A DNA stretch of 48,561 bases, taken from contig VGSQ01000010.1 of the NCBI GenBank assembly GCA_016874975.1, positions 1-48,561 on the forward strand. The letters run 5' to 3'. The stretch is from Deltaproteobacteria bacterium (lineage in GTDB: Bacteria; Desulfobacterota; Desulfobaccia; Desulfobaccales; 0-14-0-80-60-11). Within the stretch, counting starts at the first letter, position 1; every line of letters begins with the position of its first letter. Shown one piece after another: positions 22,319 to 31,381 of this stretch. The position numbers and the translations under genes were made by a program. Under the pieces are notes generated by a model. It had not been told where the DNA came from. It did no database searches and worked only from the letters and a program-made list of their open reading frames with translations.

Positions 22319-23488
22319 ATGAAGAAGAACACCTGGATCATCGTTAGCCTGGCGGTCCTGCTGGTCGCCGGGGCCGCCTTGCTCCTGACCGAACCGGCGG
22401 AGGCCGGCAAGTTGGCCGAGGCCATTGCCAAGACTCCCACCGGCACCGGACCGGGGCAGATCAACCCTGATGCGCCCAAAGGCTTCTTGGGCATTCCCGG
22501 CGCTCCCAAACCCTTCTGGTTCTTTGGCATCTTATGGGGCATCTGGGTGGGCTGGATCTTCTCCACCGTGGGGGCCTTCGGCGGCATCATGGCGGGCGTG
22601 GGCCACATCACGGTTTTCGGTCTGGCCGATTACGGTCGCACCTTCCGGACCACCAGTCCGACGCTGAACAAGCTTTTCACCGACTCCATCCGCACCTCCA
22701 ACCAGTATTTGGTGGGCCTGTCGTCGTTAATCTCATCCGTCACCTATTACCGCATGGGGCGCCTGGTCCTGCCCCTGGGCCTTGCTCTGGCCATCGGCGG
22801 CATTGCCGGGGCCTATCTTGTTCCGGTGCTGACGGCCGGTAAAATCTCCCTCAGCGCCTATATCGGCTATTTCGGCATCATCGTCCTGGTGATCGGCTGC
22901 TTCCTGTTCTATGAAACCACCCCCCATGGCCAGGAAAAGAAAAAGGCTGCCAGGGCCGCGGCCAGGGCCTTTGAAGACTCACTCAAGAAAAAAGCTGCGG
23001 GGGAGAGCAGCGCGGCCGCCGAGGTGACCGGCGTCCGGGTAGCGGAGTGGGGCGTGAGCAGGATTCGGTTCACCTTCTTCGGGGTGGAATTCTCCTTCAA
23101 TCCCATCTGGCCCATAGTGGGCGGCTTTTTTATCGCCGCCATCTCCGCCTTCATCGGGGTGGGGGGCGGCTTCCTCTACGTGCCCTTTCTCACTTCCGTG
23201 ACCGGGCTGCCCATGTATATCGTGGCCGGCACCTCGGCCCTGGCGGTGTTCGTCAGCATGGTCACCGCCATCTTCTCCTTCATGTTCATCAAGGGCACGC
23301 CCATCGACTTTTTTTTCATCGGCGCCGAATTGATCGGCATCGCCATCGGCTCCGTCGTGGGGCCCATGACTTCCAAGTACATCCCCGACGTCTGGCTGAA
23401 GCGCCTGTTCGTCATCCTGGCGCTTTATGTGGGCATAGGCTATACCACCAAAGGCTTCCTGGGGTACTCGGTATTTCCCGGCATGTAA
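22319..23488 (+). CDS. TauE/SafE-family sulfite (sulfur-compound) exporter
   Basis: This 389-residue polytopic membrane protein belongs to the TauE/SafE family of anion permeases, whose members export sulfite, sulfoacetate or related organosulfur anions. It has an N-terminal helix, then membrane segments such as LWGIWVGWIFSTVGAFGGI and, in the second half, the family repeat AAISAFIGVGGGFLYVPFL. The two family half-repeats are separated by a charged cytoplasmic loop rich in Lys and Ala (about residues 215-260). Start ATG 22319 has GGAGG eight bases upstream, better than the ORF-track start at 22280. It is the first gene of the sulfur-redox set. Substrate specificity cannot be read from sequence; sulfite or a sulfane-sulfur anion fits the neighbours. 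Confidence 0.85.
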   Translation: MKKNTWIIVSLAVLLVAGAALLLTEPAEAGKLAEAIAKTPTGTGPGQINPDAPKGFLGIPGAPKPFWFFGILWGIWVGWIFSTVGAFGGIMAGVGHITVFGLADYGRTFRTTSPTLNKLFTDSIRTSNQYLVGLSSLISSVTYYRMGRLVLPLGLALAIGGIAGAYLVPVLTAGKISLSAYIGYFGIIVLVIGCFLFYETTPHGQEKKKAARAAARAFEDSLKKKAAGESSAAAEVTGVRVAEWGVSRIRFTFFGVEFSFNPIWPIVGGFFIAAISAFIGVGGGFLYVPFLTSVTGLPMYIVAGTSALAVFVSMVTAIFSFMFIKGTPIDFFFIGAELIGIAIGSVVGPMTSKYIPDVWLKRLFVILALYVGIGYTTKGFLGYSVFPGM

Positions 23489-23555
23489 GGCCCTTTCCAC
23501 CTTAATTTCCCGGCGGGTCCGGTGCTGTCCCGGCCCCGCCCACGTGGGGTAACCC

Positions 23556-24083
23556 ATGGATATGCAATCTTTTTATCAGTGGGCGGACCCATACCTGATC
23601 TGGTTCTACCGGCTCAGCGGCTCGGCTTGGGTGGACTTCGTCCTGGGCACTTTTGTCCTGGCGTGTCTGGCCCTCCTGGTCGGGGAGATTTCCGTTTCCC
23701 TGGCCTTGCGTTACAGCCGTAAGGGACTGGACTACCGGGCCGAGGAAGCCGCCCGCTACCAGCGTCTGGCCATAGAAGCCCTTAGAGCCGGGGATAAGGA
23801 GGCCCATGACGCGGCCAACAAACTGGCCAACGAGGCCTTCGGCCATACCTTTTTTCAGCAGGCCGCCTTGTCCGCGGCTTTCCTGTGGCCGGTCCTTTTC
23901 GCCCTGGCCTGGATGCAGACCCGCTTCCTGGAGGTGGAGTTCCCCATCCCCGGCACCTCCTGGTCCCTGGGTTTCATCGGGGTCTTCATCATCATCTATG
24001 TGGCAGCCTATCTGCTTCATAAGCGGGTCAAAAACCGACTGACCCCTCGCGTCCGGGAGTCAGTCGCACCGGACGCCGGTTAA
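23556..24083 (+). CDS. Hypothetical membrane protein in the sulfur cluster
   Basis: I do not recognise this 175-residue protein as a named family. It has an N-terminal membrane helix (FVLGTFVLACLALLVGEIS), then a hydrophilic, helical, cytoplasmic stretch of about 70 residues (EEAARYQRLAIEAL and ANKLANEAFGHTFFQQ), and two further helices near 110-125 and 140-160. The layout vaguely recalls DUF106/EMC3-type proteins, without firm support. It lies 67 bases after the TauE gene and 83 before the rhodanese, so it is probably a partner of the exporter or a membrane anchor for a neighbouring enzyme. Confidence 0.75.
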   Translation: MDMQSFYQWADPYLIWFYRLSGSAWVDFVLGTFVLACLALLVGEISVSLALRYSRKGLDYRAEEAARYQRLAIEALRAGDKEAHDAANKLANEAFGHTFFQQAALSAAFLWPVLFALAWMQTRFLEVEFPIPGTSWSLGFIGVFIIIYVAAYLLHKRVKNRLTPRVRESVAPDAG

Positions 24084-24166
24084 CCTGAATTTTTATCCCC
24101 TGACCGGGATGCTTAGGGTTGCCCCTGGGCGCCTTTATGAAGAAGGTTGAACAGGAGGATGAAAAC

Positions 24167-24841
24167 ATGTCTCGGAGAATCACCCTCTACTTATTTTGCT
24201 GTCTTCTGACCTTGACGGTCGCAGTCTCCCTTCTTGCCCAGACGCAGACCCCGGCCGCCGCCGCGCCGACCGCCTCTCCGGAAAAGAAAGCTTCGGAGGC
24301 CGCCACTCCGGAGAAAAAACCGGGGGTTCCCGAGGACCCGAAAAAACATACTTCTTTAGGCCTCTATGCCACCGCCCGAGAGGCTTATGACATGTGGCAA
24401 AAAGACAAAGACAAAATAAAAATTTTGGACTGCCGCACCCCGGAGGAATATGCCTTTGTGGGACATGCCCCCATGGCCGTAAATATTCCCAGCCAGTTCA
24501 TGACGTATCGCTGGAATCCGGAAAAAAAGGATTACGTCATGAAGGACAATGCCAAGTTTGTGGAACAGGTTAAAAAAGTCTTTAAACCCACGGATACTGT
24601 CCTCATCATGTGCCGTTCGGGACACCGCAGCGCCGCCTCCGTGGAGAGACTGGCCAAAGCCGGTTTTAAAAACCTGTATAACATCCATGACGGCTTTGAG
24701 GGCGATAAGGTCAGGGATAAAAATGATCCCAATTACGGCAAACGCATGAAAAACGGCTGGCGCTATACGGGACTGCCGTGGACTTATGATCTCGATCCGA
24801 ATCTCATGTATCTGCCCTATGGCAAGGGAAAAGGCAAATAA
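24167..24841 (+). CDS. Secreted or membrane-anchored rhodanese-like protein
   Basis: This 224-residue protein has an N-terminal signal or anchor helix (LYLFCCLLTLTVAVSLLAQ), an Ala/Pro/Lys-rich linker of about 45 residues, and a rhodanese domain (about 70-200). Family landmarks are ILDCRTPEEYAFVGHAP and the active loop VLIMCRSGHRSAASV, where the Cys would carry a persulfide. An extended insert with WNPEKKDYVM precedes the active loop. Start ATG 24167 has AGGAGG eight bases upstream. The protein should act outside the cytoplasm, moving or sensing sulfane sulfur, and sits between the exporter pair and the molybdoenzyme genes. Whether it is catalytic or a sulfur carrier cannot be told from sequence. 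Confidence 0.85.
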   Translation: MSRRITLYLFCCLLTLTVAVSLLAQTQTPAAAAPTASPEKKASEAATPEKKPGVPEDPKKHTSLGLYATAREAYDMWQKDKDKIKILDCRTPEEYAFVGHAPMAVNIPSQFMTYRWNPEKKDYVMKDNAKFVEQVKKVFKPTDTVLIMCRSGHRSAASVERLAKAGFKNLYNIHDGFEGDKVRDKNDPNYGKRMKNGWRYTGLPWTYDLDPNLMYLPYGKGKGK

Positions 24842-24921
24842 GCTGAAAGTCGGGGATTCCCAGGGGGAGGACACGGGAGAGGCGACTGCCGGCCTCCCCT
24901 CCCGCAAGCTTAAAGCCCGAT

Positions 24922-24944
24922 CCTGCCTGAGCGCAGGAGTTTTT
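24922..24944 (+). terminator. Weak terminator/attenuator-like hairpin before the PhsA-like gene
   Basis: CCTGC and GCAGG pair around a six-base loop and are followed by AGTTTTTG. The stem is short (5 bp), so partial termination or an mRNA processing signal is more likely than a full stop. It would separate exporter genes from enzyme genes. Confidence 0.3.
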
Positions 24945-24992
24945 GCACAACAACGCCTTCACGTAAATTCTTGATTAAGAAAGGGCCTGATT

Positions 24993-27083
24993 ATGTCGAC
25001 CGCCGTCTGGAGCATCTGCTTCATGTGCACCGTGCGCTGTCCCATCCGGGTGGAAGTGGAAAACGACGACGTGGTCTGGATTGAGGGCAACCCCCACGTG
25101 ACCGGCATCGAGGGGGCGCTGTGCGCCAAAGGCTCGGCCGGAGTGGCGCTGCTTCACGACACGGAGCGGCCCCAATACCCCATGCTCCGCACCGGGGCCC
25201 GGGGTGAGGGAAAATGGCGCAAAGCGGGTTGGGAGGAGGCCCTGGACTATGTGGCGGACAAACTCAAGCCCATCCTCCAGGAGCACGGAGGCCACAGCCT
25301 GGTGTTCGGGGAGCGCACCAACCTCAACACCCACATCAGCAAGGCCTTTTTAAAGGCGCTGAGCTGCCCCAACCACTTCACCCACGACGCCCTGTGCAAG
25401 GGCTCGGTGAACACCGCCTTCCGCAGCCTGACGGGCTACACCGACGGCCAGATGGCCATCGACTACGCCAATACCAAGCACATCGTGCTGTATGGCCGCA
25501 ACATCTTTGAGTCCCTGGAGATTGCGCCCATCAACAACCTCCTCAAGGCCATGAGCAAGGGGGCCAAGCTCACCTATATCGACCCCCGGGTGAGCATCAC
25601 CGCCACCAAGGCCCACCGCTACTGGATGATCCGTCCCGGCACGGACCTGGCTCTGAATTACGCCCTGATCCACACCATCCTGAAGGAAAAGCTCTACGAT
25701 AAGGATTATGTGCGCCGCTGGGTGTCCGATTTAAACGAGCTGACGGCTTTCGTGGAGCCCTATACCCCGGCGTGGGCCGAGAAGGAAACGGGCATCCCGG
25801 CGGCAGAGATCGTAACCCTGGCTAAAGAGGCGGCGGAGGTCAAGCCCGCGGTGATCTTTCATTACGGCTACCGGGGCGCGCATCACCCCAATGAAATCTA
25901 TCTCCGGCGCTCCCTCATCATCCTGAACGCCCTGATGGGCAGCATTGAGGCCCAGGGGGGCCTGGTCATCCGGAAGGGCCCCAAGGCCACGGGCCGGGGA
26001 GACATCGGCCGGTATGTGGCGGCCCAGGAGTTCCCCAAAATCACCGCGCCCCGTTTTGACGGCTCGGGTCATGAGGCCTTCCCACTCACCGACGCCAGCC
26101 ACGGCAACCCCCAGATGCTGGCCCACGCCATTTTGAATGAGGCCCCCTACCCCATCAAGGCCCTCATCGCCAACCGCTTTGAGCCGCTGCAGTCGATCCC
26201 GGACGCGGCGGCAGTGCGCCGGGCCCTGGACAAGCTGGACCTCATCGTGGCCATTGACGTCAATTTCAGCGAAATCGCCTGGTACGCCGACGTCATCCTG
26301 CCGGAATCCATGTACCTGGAGCGGGCCGACTCCATCCAGGTGGTGTCCGGGGCCCGGCCCCAGCTGCGCATCCGCCGCCAGGCCGTGTCCCCCCGCTACG
26401 ACACCAGACCGGCCTGGGAGATCCTGAAAGAACTGGCCCAGCGGCTGGACGTGGCCCAATACCTGCCCTATGAAACCATCGAGGACATCTGGAACTTTCA
26501 GTTAAAGGACCTGGGCGTGAAGCTGGAGGACTTCGACGCCAAGGGGGTGGTGGCCCTCTCTGACAAGGCCATCATGATGGATCGCCAGGACGGCCTCAAG
26601 TTTCTCACCCCCTCGGGGAAGATCGAATTGGTGAGCTCCCTTCTGGAGAAAGCCGGCTTTTCCTCGTTTCCGCCCTACGAGCCGGTGGCGCCGCCGCCGG
26701 AGGGCCAATTCCGCCTGATGGTGGGCAGGTGCGCGGCCCACACCCACGTGTCCACCCAGAACAACGTCCTGCTGAACGAGTTGGTCCCGGAGAACGAACT
26801 GTGGATCCACACCAAGTCCGCGACCCGGTTGAACGTCAAAGACGGGGCCTATGTCCAGGTGGGCTCCCCGTTGGGCACCAACGGCAAGATCAGGGCCAAG
26901 GTCACGGATTTCATTCACCCCGAGGCGGTGTTTATGCTGCACGGCTTCGGCAAGACGGTGCCGGTCCAGACCCGCTGTTACCAGAAGGGCGCCAGCGACG
27001 CCCTCTTGCAGGAAAATATCTCTGATAAAATCGGCGGCAGCCCTGCCCTGGACGACACCCTGGTGCAGGTCCGGCCGATGTAA
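24993..27083 (+). CDS. PhsA/PsrA-like molybdopterin oxidoreductase catalytic subunit (thiosulfate/polysulfide reductase type)
   Basis: This 696-residue protein belongs to the DMSO reductase superfamily. An N-terminal [4Fe-4S] site is formed by Cys9, Cys12, Cys16 and Cys44 (CFMCTVRC and LCAKG). The likely molybdenum ligand is Cys135 in THDALCKGSVN, a context typical of thiosulfate and polysulfide reductases. Later blocks bind the two pyranopterins (IALPE-type segment as ILPESMYLERAD) and the C-terminal cofactor domain (GRCAAHTHVSTQN). Unlike typical PhsA/PsrA there is no twin-arginine signal: the protein starts seven residues before the FeS motif, so it should be cytoplasmic. The PhsB-like subunit follows by 12 bases. 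The natural substrate could be thiosulfate, polysulfide, elemental sulfur, tetrathionate or another oxyanion, in either direction. Confidence 0.85.
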   Translation: MSTAVWSICFMCTVRCPIRVEVENDDVVWIEGNPHVTGIEGALCAKGSAGVALLHDTERPQYPMLRTGARGEGKWRKAGWEEALDYVADKLKPILQEHGGHSLVFGERTNLNTHISKAFLKALSCPNHFTHDALCKGSVNTAFRSLTGYTDGQMAIDYANTKHIVLYGRNIFESLEIAPINNLLKAMSKGAKLTYIDPRVSITATKAHRYWMIRPGTDLALNYALIHTILKEKLYDKDYVRRWVSDLNELTAFVEPYTPAWAEKETGIPAAEIVTLAKEAAEVKPAVIFHYGYRGAHHPNEIYLRRSLIILNALMGSIEAQGGLVIRKGPKATGRGDIGRYVAAQEFPKITAPRFDGSGHEAFPLTDASHGNPQMLAHAILNEAPYPIKALIANRFEPLQSIPDAAAVRRALDKLDLIVAIDVNFSEIAWYADVILPESMYLERADSIQVVSGARPQLRIRRQAVSPRYDTRPAWEILKELAQRLDVAQYLPYETIEDIWNFQLKDLGVKLEDFDAKGVVALSDKAIMMDRQDGLKFLTPSGKIELVSSLLEKAGFSSFPPYEPVAPPPEGQFRLMVGRCAAHTHVSTQNNVLLNELVPENELWIHTKSATRLNVKDGAYVQVGSPLGTNGKIRAKVTDFIHPEAVFMLHGFGKTVPVQTRCYQKGASDALLQENISDKIGGSPALDDTLVQVRPM

Positions 27084-27095
27084 AGAGGGTAACCC

Positions 27096-27620
27096 ATGAG
27101 CAAATACTATCTTCTCCAGGATCAGAAGAACTGCATCGGCTGCCTGAGTTGCGAGGTGCACTGCAAGAGCAACAAGGGACTACCCTTCGGGCCCCGCCTG
27201 GGACAGATCATGGCGGTGGGTCCCAAAATGGTGGCGGGACTGCCCCGGCAAGCCTTTGTCTTCATGCCCTGCTTCCATTGCGAGGATCCGTGGTGTGTGC
27301 CCGTGTGCCCCACCCACGCCATGCGCAAGCGTCCGGATGATGGCATCGTCTACGTGGAGCCGGCCCTGTGTGTGGGCTGCAAGAGCTGCATCACCGCCTG
27401 CCCCTGGGGCGCGCCCCAGTGGAACCCGGAGACCGGCAAGGTGGTGAAGTGCGATTACTGCATGGACCGGGTGGACCAGGGTTTGAAGCCGGCCTGCGTC
27501 ACCAAATGCGTCACCCACTGCCTGAGCTTCGGCCGGGTGGAGCGGATGGACCTCACCAAGCGGGAGCGCTTCGCCAAAATCGTAGCCTTTGAGCTGGAAA
27601 CCGTGGTCAGCGCCCGCTAA
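27096..27620 (+). CDS. PhsB/PsrB-like four-cluster ferredoxin subunit
   Basis: This 174-residue protein is a DMSO-reductase-type electron-transfer subunit. Cys groups for four [4Fe-4S] clusters are visible: CIGCLSCEVHC, CFHCEDPWCVPVCP, CVGCKSCITACP, and CDYCMDRV with CVTKCVTHC. It wires the molybdenum subunit to a partner. In classical PhsABC and PsrABC a membrane quinol subunit is encoded next; here none is present, and the next gene is a large soluble flavoprotein. GAGGG precedes ATG 27096. The absence of a signal peptide agrees with a cytoplasmic complex. Confidence 0.9.
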   Translation: MSKYYLLQDQKNCIGCLSCEVHCKSNKGLPFGPRLGQIMAVGPKMVAGLPRQAFVFMPCFHCEDPWCVPVCPTHAMRKRPDDGIVYVEPALCVGCKSCITACPWGAPQWNPETGKVVKCDYCMDRVDQGLKPACVTKCVTHCLSFGRVERMDLTKRERFAKIVAFELETVVSAR

Positions 27621-27663
27621 CCGCTGAACAAGGTTATGATTTATAGTTAATGATTAATTCTGG

Positions 27664-27685
27664 TTCCCAAGCAGGAGCTTGGGAA
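27664..27685. repeat. REP-like hairpin, inverted single copy
   Basis: TTCCCAAGC and its complement flank AGGA: this is the first hairpin of the 8274/10607 element in the opposite orientation, without the second hairpin. It lies inside the sulfur gene set, between the PhsB-like and fusion genes, and could tune mRNA stability there. Confidence 0.65.
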
Positions 27686-27764
27686 GGAGATTTCGGGGGC
27701 GGGGCTGACGGCCTCGCCCCTGGCCGCTTCCCTTTGCCAGGGAAATAATAGGAGATTGAATACC

Positions 27765-30700
27765 ATGCCCAATGGGCCATTGCTCCGCGTCAATATTTGC
27801 ACTTTTCCGGGGAAAAGCCTCAAGGCGGCCAAGGCCGTCCAGGAAGCCTTCCTGGCGGCCATGCAAGAGCGCCACCTGGACGATTTGGGTCCCCTGGATG
27901 TCAACCTGGTGGGCTGGCGGGGCATCGAAGGCCGGGATGTGGTGCTGGAGGTGCGGGACGCCGCGGGTTCTCACCTGTATGAGCTCGTCTCCCCGGACAT
28001 GGCGGCCCGCATCGTTCAAAGCCATATCGACGAAAAACGCCCGGTGCAGCGCTGGCTGGTGGGCAAGGATTTTCGCGACTTTGTCGAACCCCAGAAGCGA
28101 TACATTTCCGAACTGGTGGGCCAAATTGACCCGGTGTCCTGGGAGGAATACCAGGACTATGACGGTTATAAGGGCTTGCAAACCTTTCTCAGCCAGGGAT
28201 TTGACTCCTTCCTCCAGAAGGTGGTGGCCGCGGGTTTTTGCGAATTCACCCGCATTACCTCTTCTCCTCTGGGAAGGCGGTGGTGCGAACTGCGGGTGGA
28301 GAAGGAGCAGCCCATTATCGTGGTCAACGCGGCTTCCCCCACTCCCGAGGCCGGCAGTGAGATGTTCTTGCTGGAAGGGTGTCCCCACCAGGTGCTGGAA
28401 GGCATTCTCCTGGCCGCCAAAACCCTGAAGGCCGGGGCCGCCATAGTTTATGTGGCGGAGGAGGATGAGTTGGCTAAGGAGCGGCTGCAGCAGGCCATGG
28501 CTGCTTGTGTGGCCGCCCCCATCTGGCCCAAGAAGGAGCCCCTCATCGAAATCAAGGTGGTCTCCGGCCACGGCCGCTACATGATGGAGGATGAAGACCT
28601 CCTCATCCGCAGCCTCACCGGTCTTTTGCCCAAGAGCTTCTGGGACCGGTACCCCCGGCGGGTTTTCCTGACCCACAGCCTGATAACCATTGCCTCCCTG
28701 CCCTTCATCGCCCAAACGCCGGTGGCCTGGTTCCGCAAATTGGGGGTGGAATGCGCTCCGGGCACCATGATCTTCCGCCTCATGGGCTCGGTGGAACGCC
28801 CCGGTTTTGTGGAGGCGCCCCTGTCCGCCACCCTCCAGGACATCATCCACAACGAGGGCGGGGGCTTCCGCTTTGGCCGCACTCCCAAGGGCGTCCAGGT
28901 GGGCGGCCCCCTGGGGGGGATTTTCCCTTTGTCCTTGCTGAATATGAACCTGGCCCATGAAACCCTCAAAGAAATGGGCGCCACCCTGGCGGTGGGTTCT
29001 ATCCGGGTTCTGGATGAGCGGGACTGCCTGGTCTCCCTGGTGCGGGAACAGCTCGACTTCATTCTTGATCAGCCTGGGGGACAGTGTCCCGCCTGTCAGG
29101 AAGCCTTGTTAAAGATCAGGGACCTGTTGGAGCAAATCTCCGAAGGCATCGGGGGCGAGGCCACTGTGAAGGAACTGCAGAGCCGTGGTCAGGCCTTGAA
29201 GATGAAGGGCTCCTGCCAGCTCAGCCGGCATGCCGTGAACCCTCTGTTGACCGCGCTCCATTACTTTCCGGAAGAATTCCGCCTGCACCTGGAAAACAAA
29301 CATTGTCCGGCCCGGTCCTGCCCCAAGCTGCTACTGGCCCCCTGTCACCAGGCTTGTCCCACCGGCATTGACATTCCCAGCTTTATCGGGTTGATTGCCC
29401 AGGGCAACTACCAGGAAGCCTGGGAGGTGATGCGGGAGGACAACCCCTTTCCCTGGGTCTGCGGCCTGGTCTGCCCCCATCCCTGTGAACGGGCCTGCGT
29501 CCGGAGCAGCCTGGACGAGCCCATCAACATCCGGTATCTCAAGGCCTTCGCGTCTGAGTGGGTCTCCAAGCACGGGAAATTTTTCCCGCCGCAGCCGGCT
29601 CCGGCCAACGGCCATAAGGTGGCGGTGGTGGGCGCCGGCCCCGCCGGGCTGTCCTGCGCCTATTTCCTGGCTTTGCGGGGCTATGAGGTGACCGTGTTTG
29701 AAGCCCTCGAGGAACCAGGCGGCTTGTTAATGGCCGCCATTCCTGACTACCGCCTGGCCCGGACGGTGGTGGGCAAAGAGATCCGCCTCATCAAGTCCCT
29801 GGGCGTGGAAATCAGGACCGGGGTCACGGTGGGCCAGGACATCACCCTGGACGAGCTGCGGGCCCAGGGCTATGAAGCCATTTTCCTGGGCATCGGCGCG
29901 CACCTGGGGTATAAGTTGAAAATCGAGGGGGAAGCTGATTTCCCCCAGGTCTACGACGTCATCTCCTTCCTGCGCAATATCTATCTGGGGAAAAAGGAAA
30001 AGCCCGCGGACAAGGTGGTGATCATCGGCGGCGGCAACGCCGCCATGGACGCGGCCCGCACCTGCGTGCGGCTGGGCTGTTCCGAGGTGCACGTCTCCTA
30101 CCGCCGCACCCGCACCGAAATGCCGGCCCACCCCGAGGAAATCGAACAGGCCCTGGAAGAGGGTGTGCAGATTCATTACCTGACAGTGCCCATCAAGATC
30201 GGGGGAAACGGCCAGGTGGAGTACCTGGAGTGCCTCCAGGCGGAACTGGGGCGCCCCGACGCCAGCGGGCGGCGGCGGCCCATTCCCGTTCCCGAAAGCA
30301 ACTACCGCATCGAGGCGGGCGCGGTGATCACCGCCATCGGCCAGCAGCCGGATTTCTGTCCCTTCCCGGAGCCTCCCGTGGCCACCACGCCCTGGTGCAC
30401 CATCGTTACGGAAACCGGCAGCACCCGCACCAAAACAAAGGACGTCTTCTCGGGTGGCGACGCCGTAACCGGCCCGGCCACCGTCGTGGATGCCATCGCC
30501 GCAGGGAAACAGGCCGCCGCGGAGATCGACCACTACATTACCGGAGCCACCAGTCCGGCCCTGGTGATGAGCGCCCAGAAGCGTCGCAAGGTGGCATTTC
30601 AAACCATTCCGTCCCCGGAAAAAATCGCCAACCACCGCAACCCCGTTCCCATGTTGGACGTGGAACTGCGCAAAACCACCTTCATGCCCGTGGAGTTGGG

Positions 30701-31148
30701 ATATTCCGACACCCAGGCCACAAAAGAGGCCCAGCGCTGCCTGCGTTGCGATATTTGCATCCGGTGCGGCGCTTGTGAGCAGACCTGCCACCGGATGCGG
30801 GTGCATGCCTTGAAATTTTCTCAGATCACCACCACCGAACGGGTCCTCACCGACTACCCCCTGGCGGCCAACACCTGCATCGCCTGCGGCGCCTGCGCCC
30901 TGGCCTGCCCCACCCAGGCCATCGACTACCAGGAGGGGCCCGATTTTCGCGAAGTCCGGCTCTGCGGCACGGTGTTGAACCGTCTGCCCGCGCCCACCTG
31001 CGCCGAATGCGGCGCGGCCATGCCCCCTTCCCGCTATCTTACCTATGTCACCAGCCGCAGCGACGCCACCATGGGCAAGCACGTGCTGCGCCGCCTGTGC
31101 GCCGCCTGCGCCCGGGTCTCCCGGGCCCAAAGCCTGGCAGCCCTGTAA
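27765..31148 (+). CDS. NuoF-like / GltD-like / ferredoxin fusion flavoprotein
   Basis: This giant protein of about 1,127 residues joins three modules. Residues 1-470 follow NuoF (NADH- and FMN-binding subunit of complex I and related hydrogenases), for example PVQRWLVGKDFRDFVEPQ, but the glycine-rich NADH/FMN motif is changed (GHGRYMMEDEDLLI near 268) and the C-terminal four-Cys cluster site is reduced to CPACQ. Residues 510-950 are GltD-like: Cys sites CHQACPTGID and CPHPCERAC, FAD motif GAGPAGLSC (about 623), NAD(P) motif IGGGNAAMDAA (about 753), and GGDAVTGPATVV. Residues 990-1050 hold two ferredoxin-type [4Fe-4S] sites (CIRCGACEQTC, CIACGACALACP), and a Cys pair set at the C-terminus may bind zinc. 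Start ATG 27765 has GGAG upstream. It probably feeds NAD(P)H electrons to the PhsAB-like pair or takes them from it. Confidence 0.85.
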   Translation: MPNGPLLRVNICTFPGKSLKAAKAVQEAFLAAMQERHLDDLGPLDVNLVGWRGIEGRDVVLEVRDAAGSHLYELVSPDMAARIVQSHIDEKRPVQRWLVGKDFRDFVEPQKRYISELVGQIDPVSWEEYQDYDGYKGLQTFLSQGFDSFLQKVVAAGFCEFTRITSSPLGRRWCELRVEKEQPIIVVNAASPTPEAGSEMFLLEGCPHQVLEGILLAAKTLKAGAAIVYVAEEDELAKERLQQAMAACVAAPIWPKKEPLIEIKVVSGHGRYMMEDEDLLIRSLTGLLPKSFWDRYPRRVFLTHSLITIASLPFIAQTPVAWFRKLGVECAPGTMIFRLMGSVERPGFVEAPLSATLQDIIHNEGGGFRFGRTPKGVQVGGPLGGIFPLSLLNMNLAHETLKEMGATLAVGSIRVLDERDCLVSLVREQLDFILDQPGGQCPACQEALLKIRDLLEQISEGIGGEATVKELQSRGQALKMKGSCQLSRHAVNPLLTALHYFPEEFRLHLENKHCPARSCPKLLLAPCHQACPTGIDIPSFIGLIAQGNYQEAWEVMREDNPFPWVCGLVCPHPCERACVRSSLDEPINIRYLKAFASEWVSKHGKFFPPQPAPANGHKVAVVGAGPAGLSCAYFLALRGYEVTVFEALEEPGGLLMAAIPDYRLARTVVGKEIRLIKSLGVEIRTGVTVGQDITLDELRAQGYEAIFLGIGAHLGYKLKIEGEADFPQVYDVISFLRNIYLGKKEKPADKVVIIGGGNAAMDAARTCVRLGCSEVHVSYRRTRTEMPAHPEEIEQALEEGVQIHYLTVPIKIGGNGQVEYLECLQAELGRPDASGRRRPIPVPESNYRIEAGAVITAIGQQPDFCPFPEPPVATTPWCTIVTETGSTRTKTKDVFSGGDAVTGPATVVDAIAAGKQAAAEIDHYITGATSPALVMSAQKRRKVAFQTIPSPEKIANHRNPVPMLDVELRKTTFMPVELGYSDTQATKEAQRCLRCDICIRCGACEQTCHRMRVHALKFSQITTTERVLTDYPLAANTCIACGACALACPTQAIDYQEGPDFREVRLCGTVLNRLPAPTCAECGAAMPPSRYLTYVTSRSDATMGKHVLRRLCAACARVSRAQSLAAL

Positions 31149-31381
31149 TTGAGCCCCGGGAGAGGCCGGCCGGCGAAGCCCGCCCCCGCCTCTTTCGGGA
31201 CCGCCCCTTGGTCCTGCGCCTTCCCTCCCCTCAGCTTTTGCCTGGATTCTCCGCCCCTTTGCCGATACACTTAAGGGAAGCAGCGCCGCCGCCGGCCGCT
31301 CTGTCGCAGAGCCGTCGCGGCGGGTCAGAACGGGACCGCCGGCTCCGGCCCCCTCCCCTGCTTCTCTTCCTGTGAGGTGAC

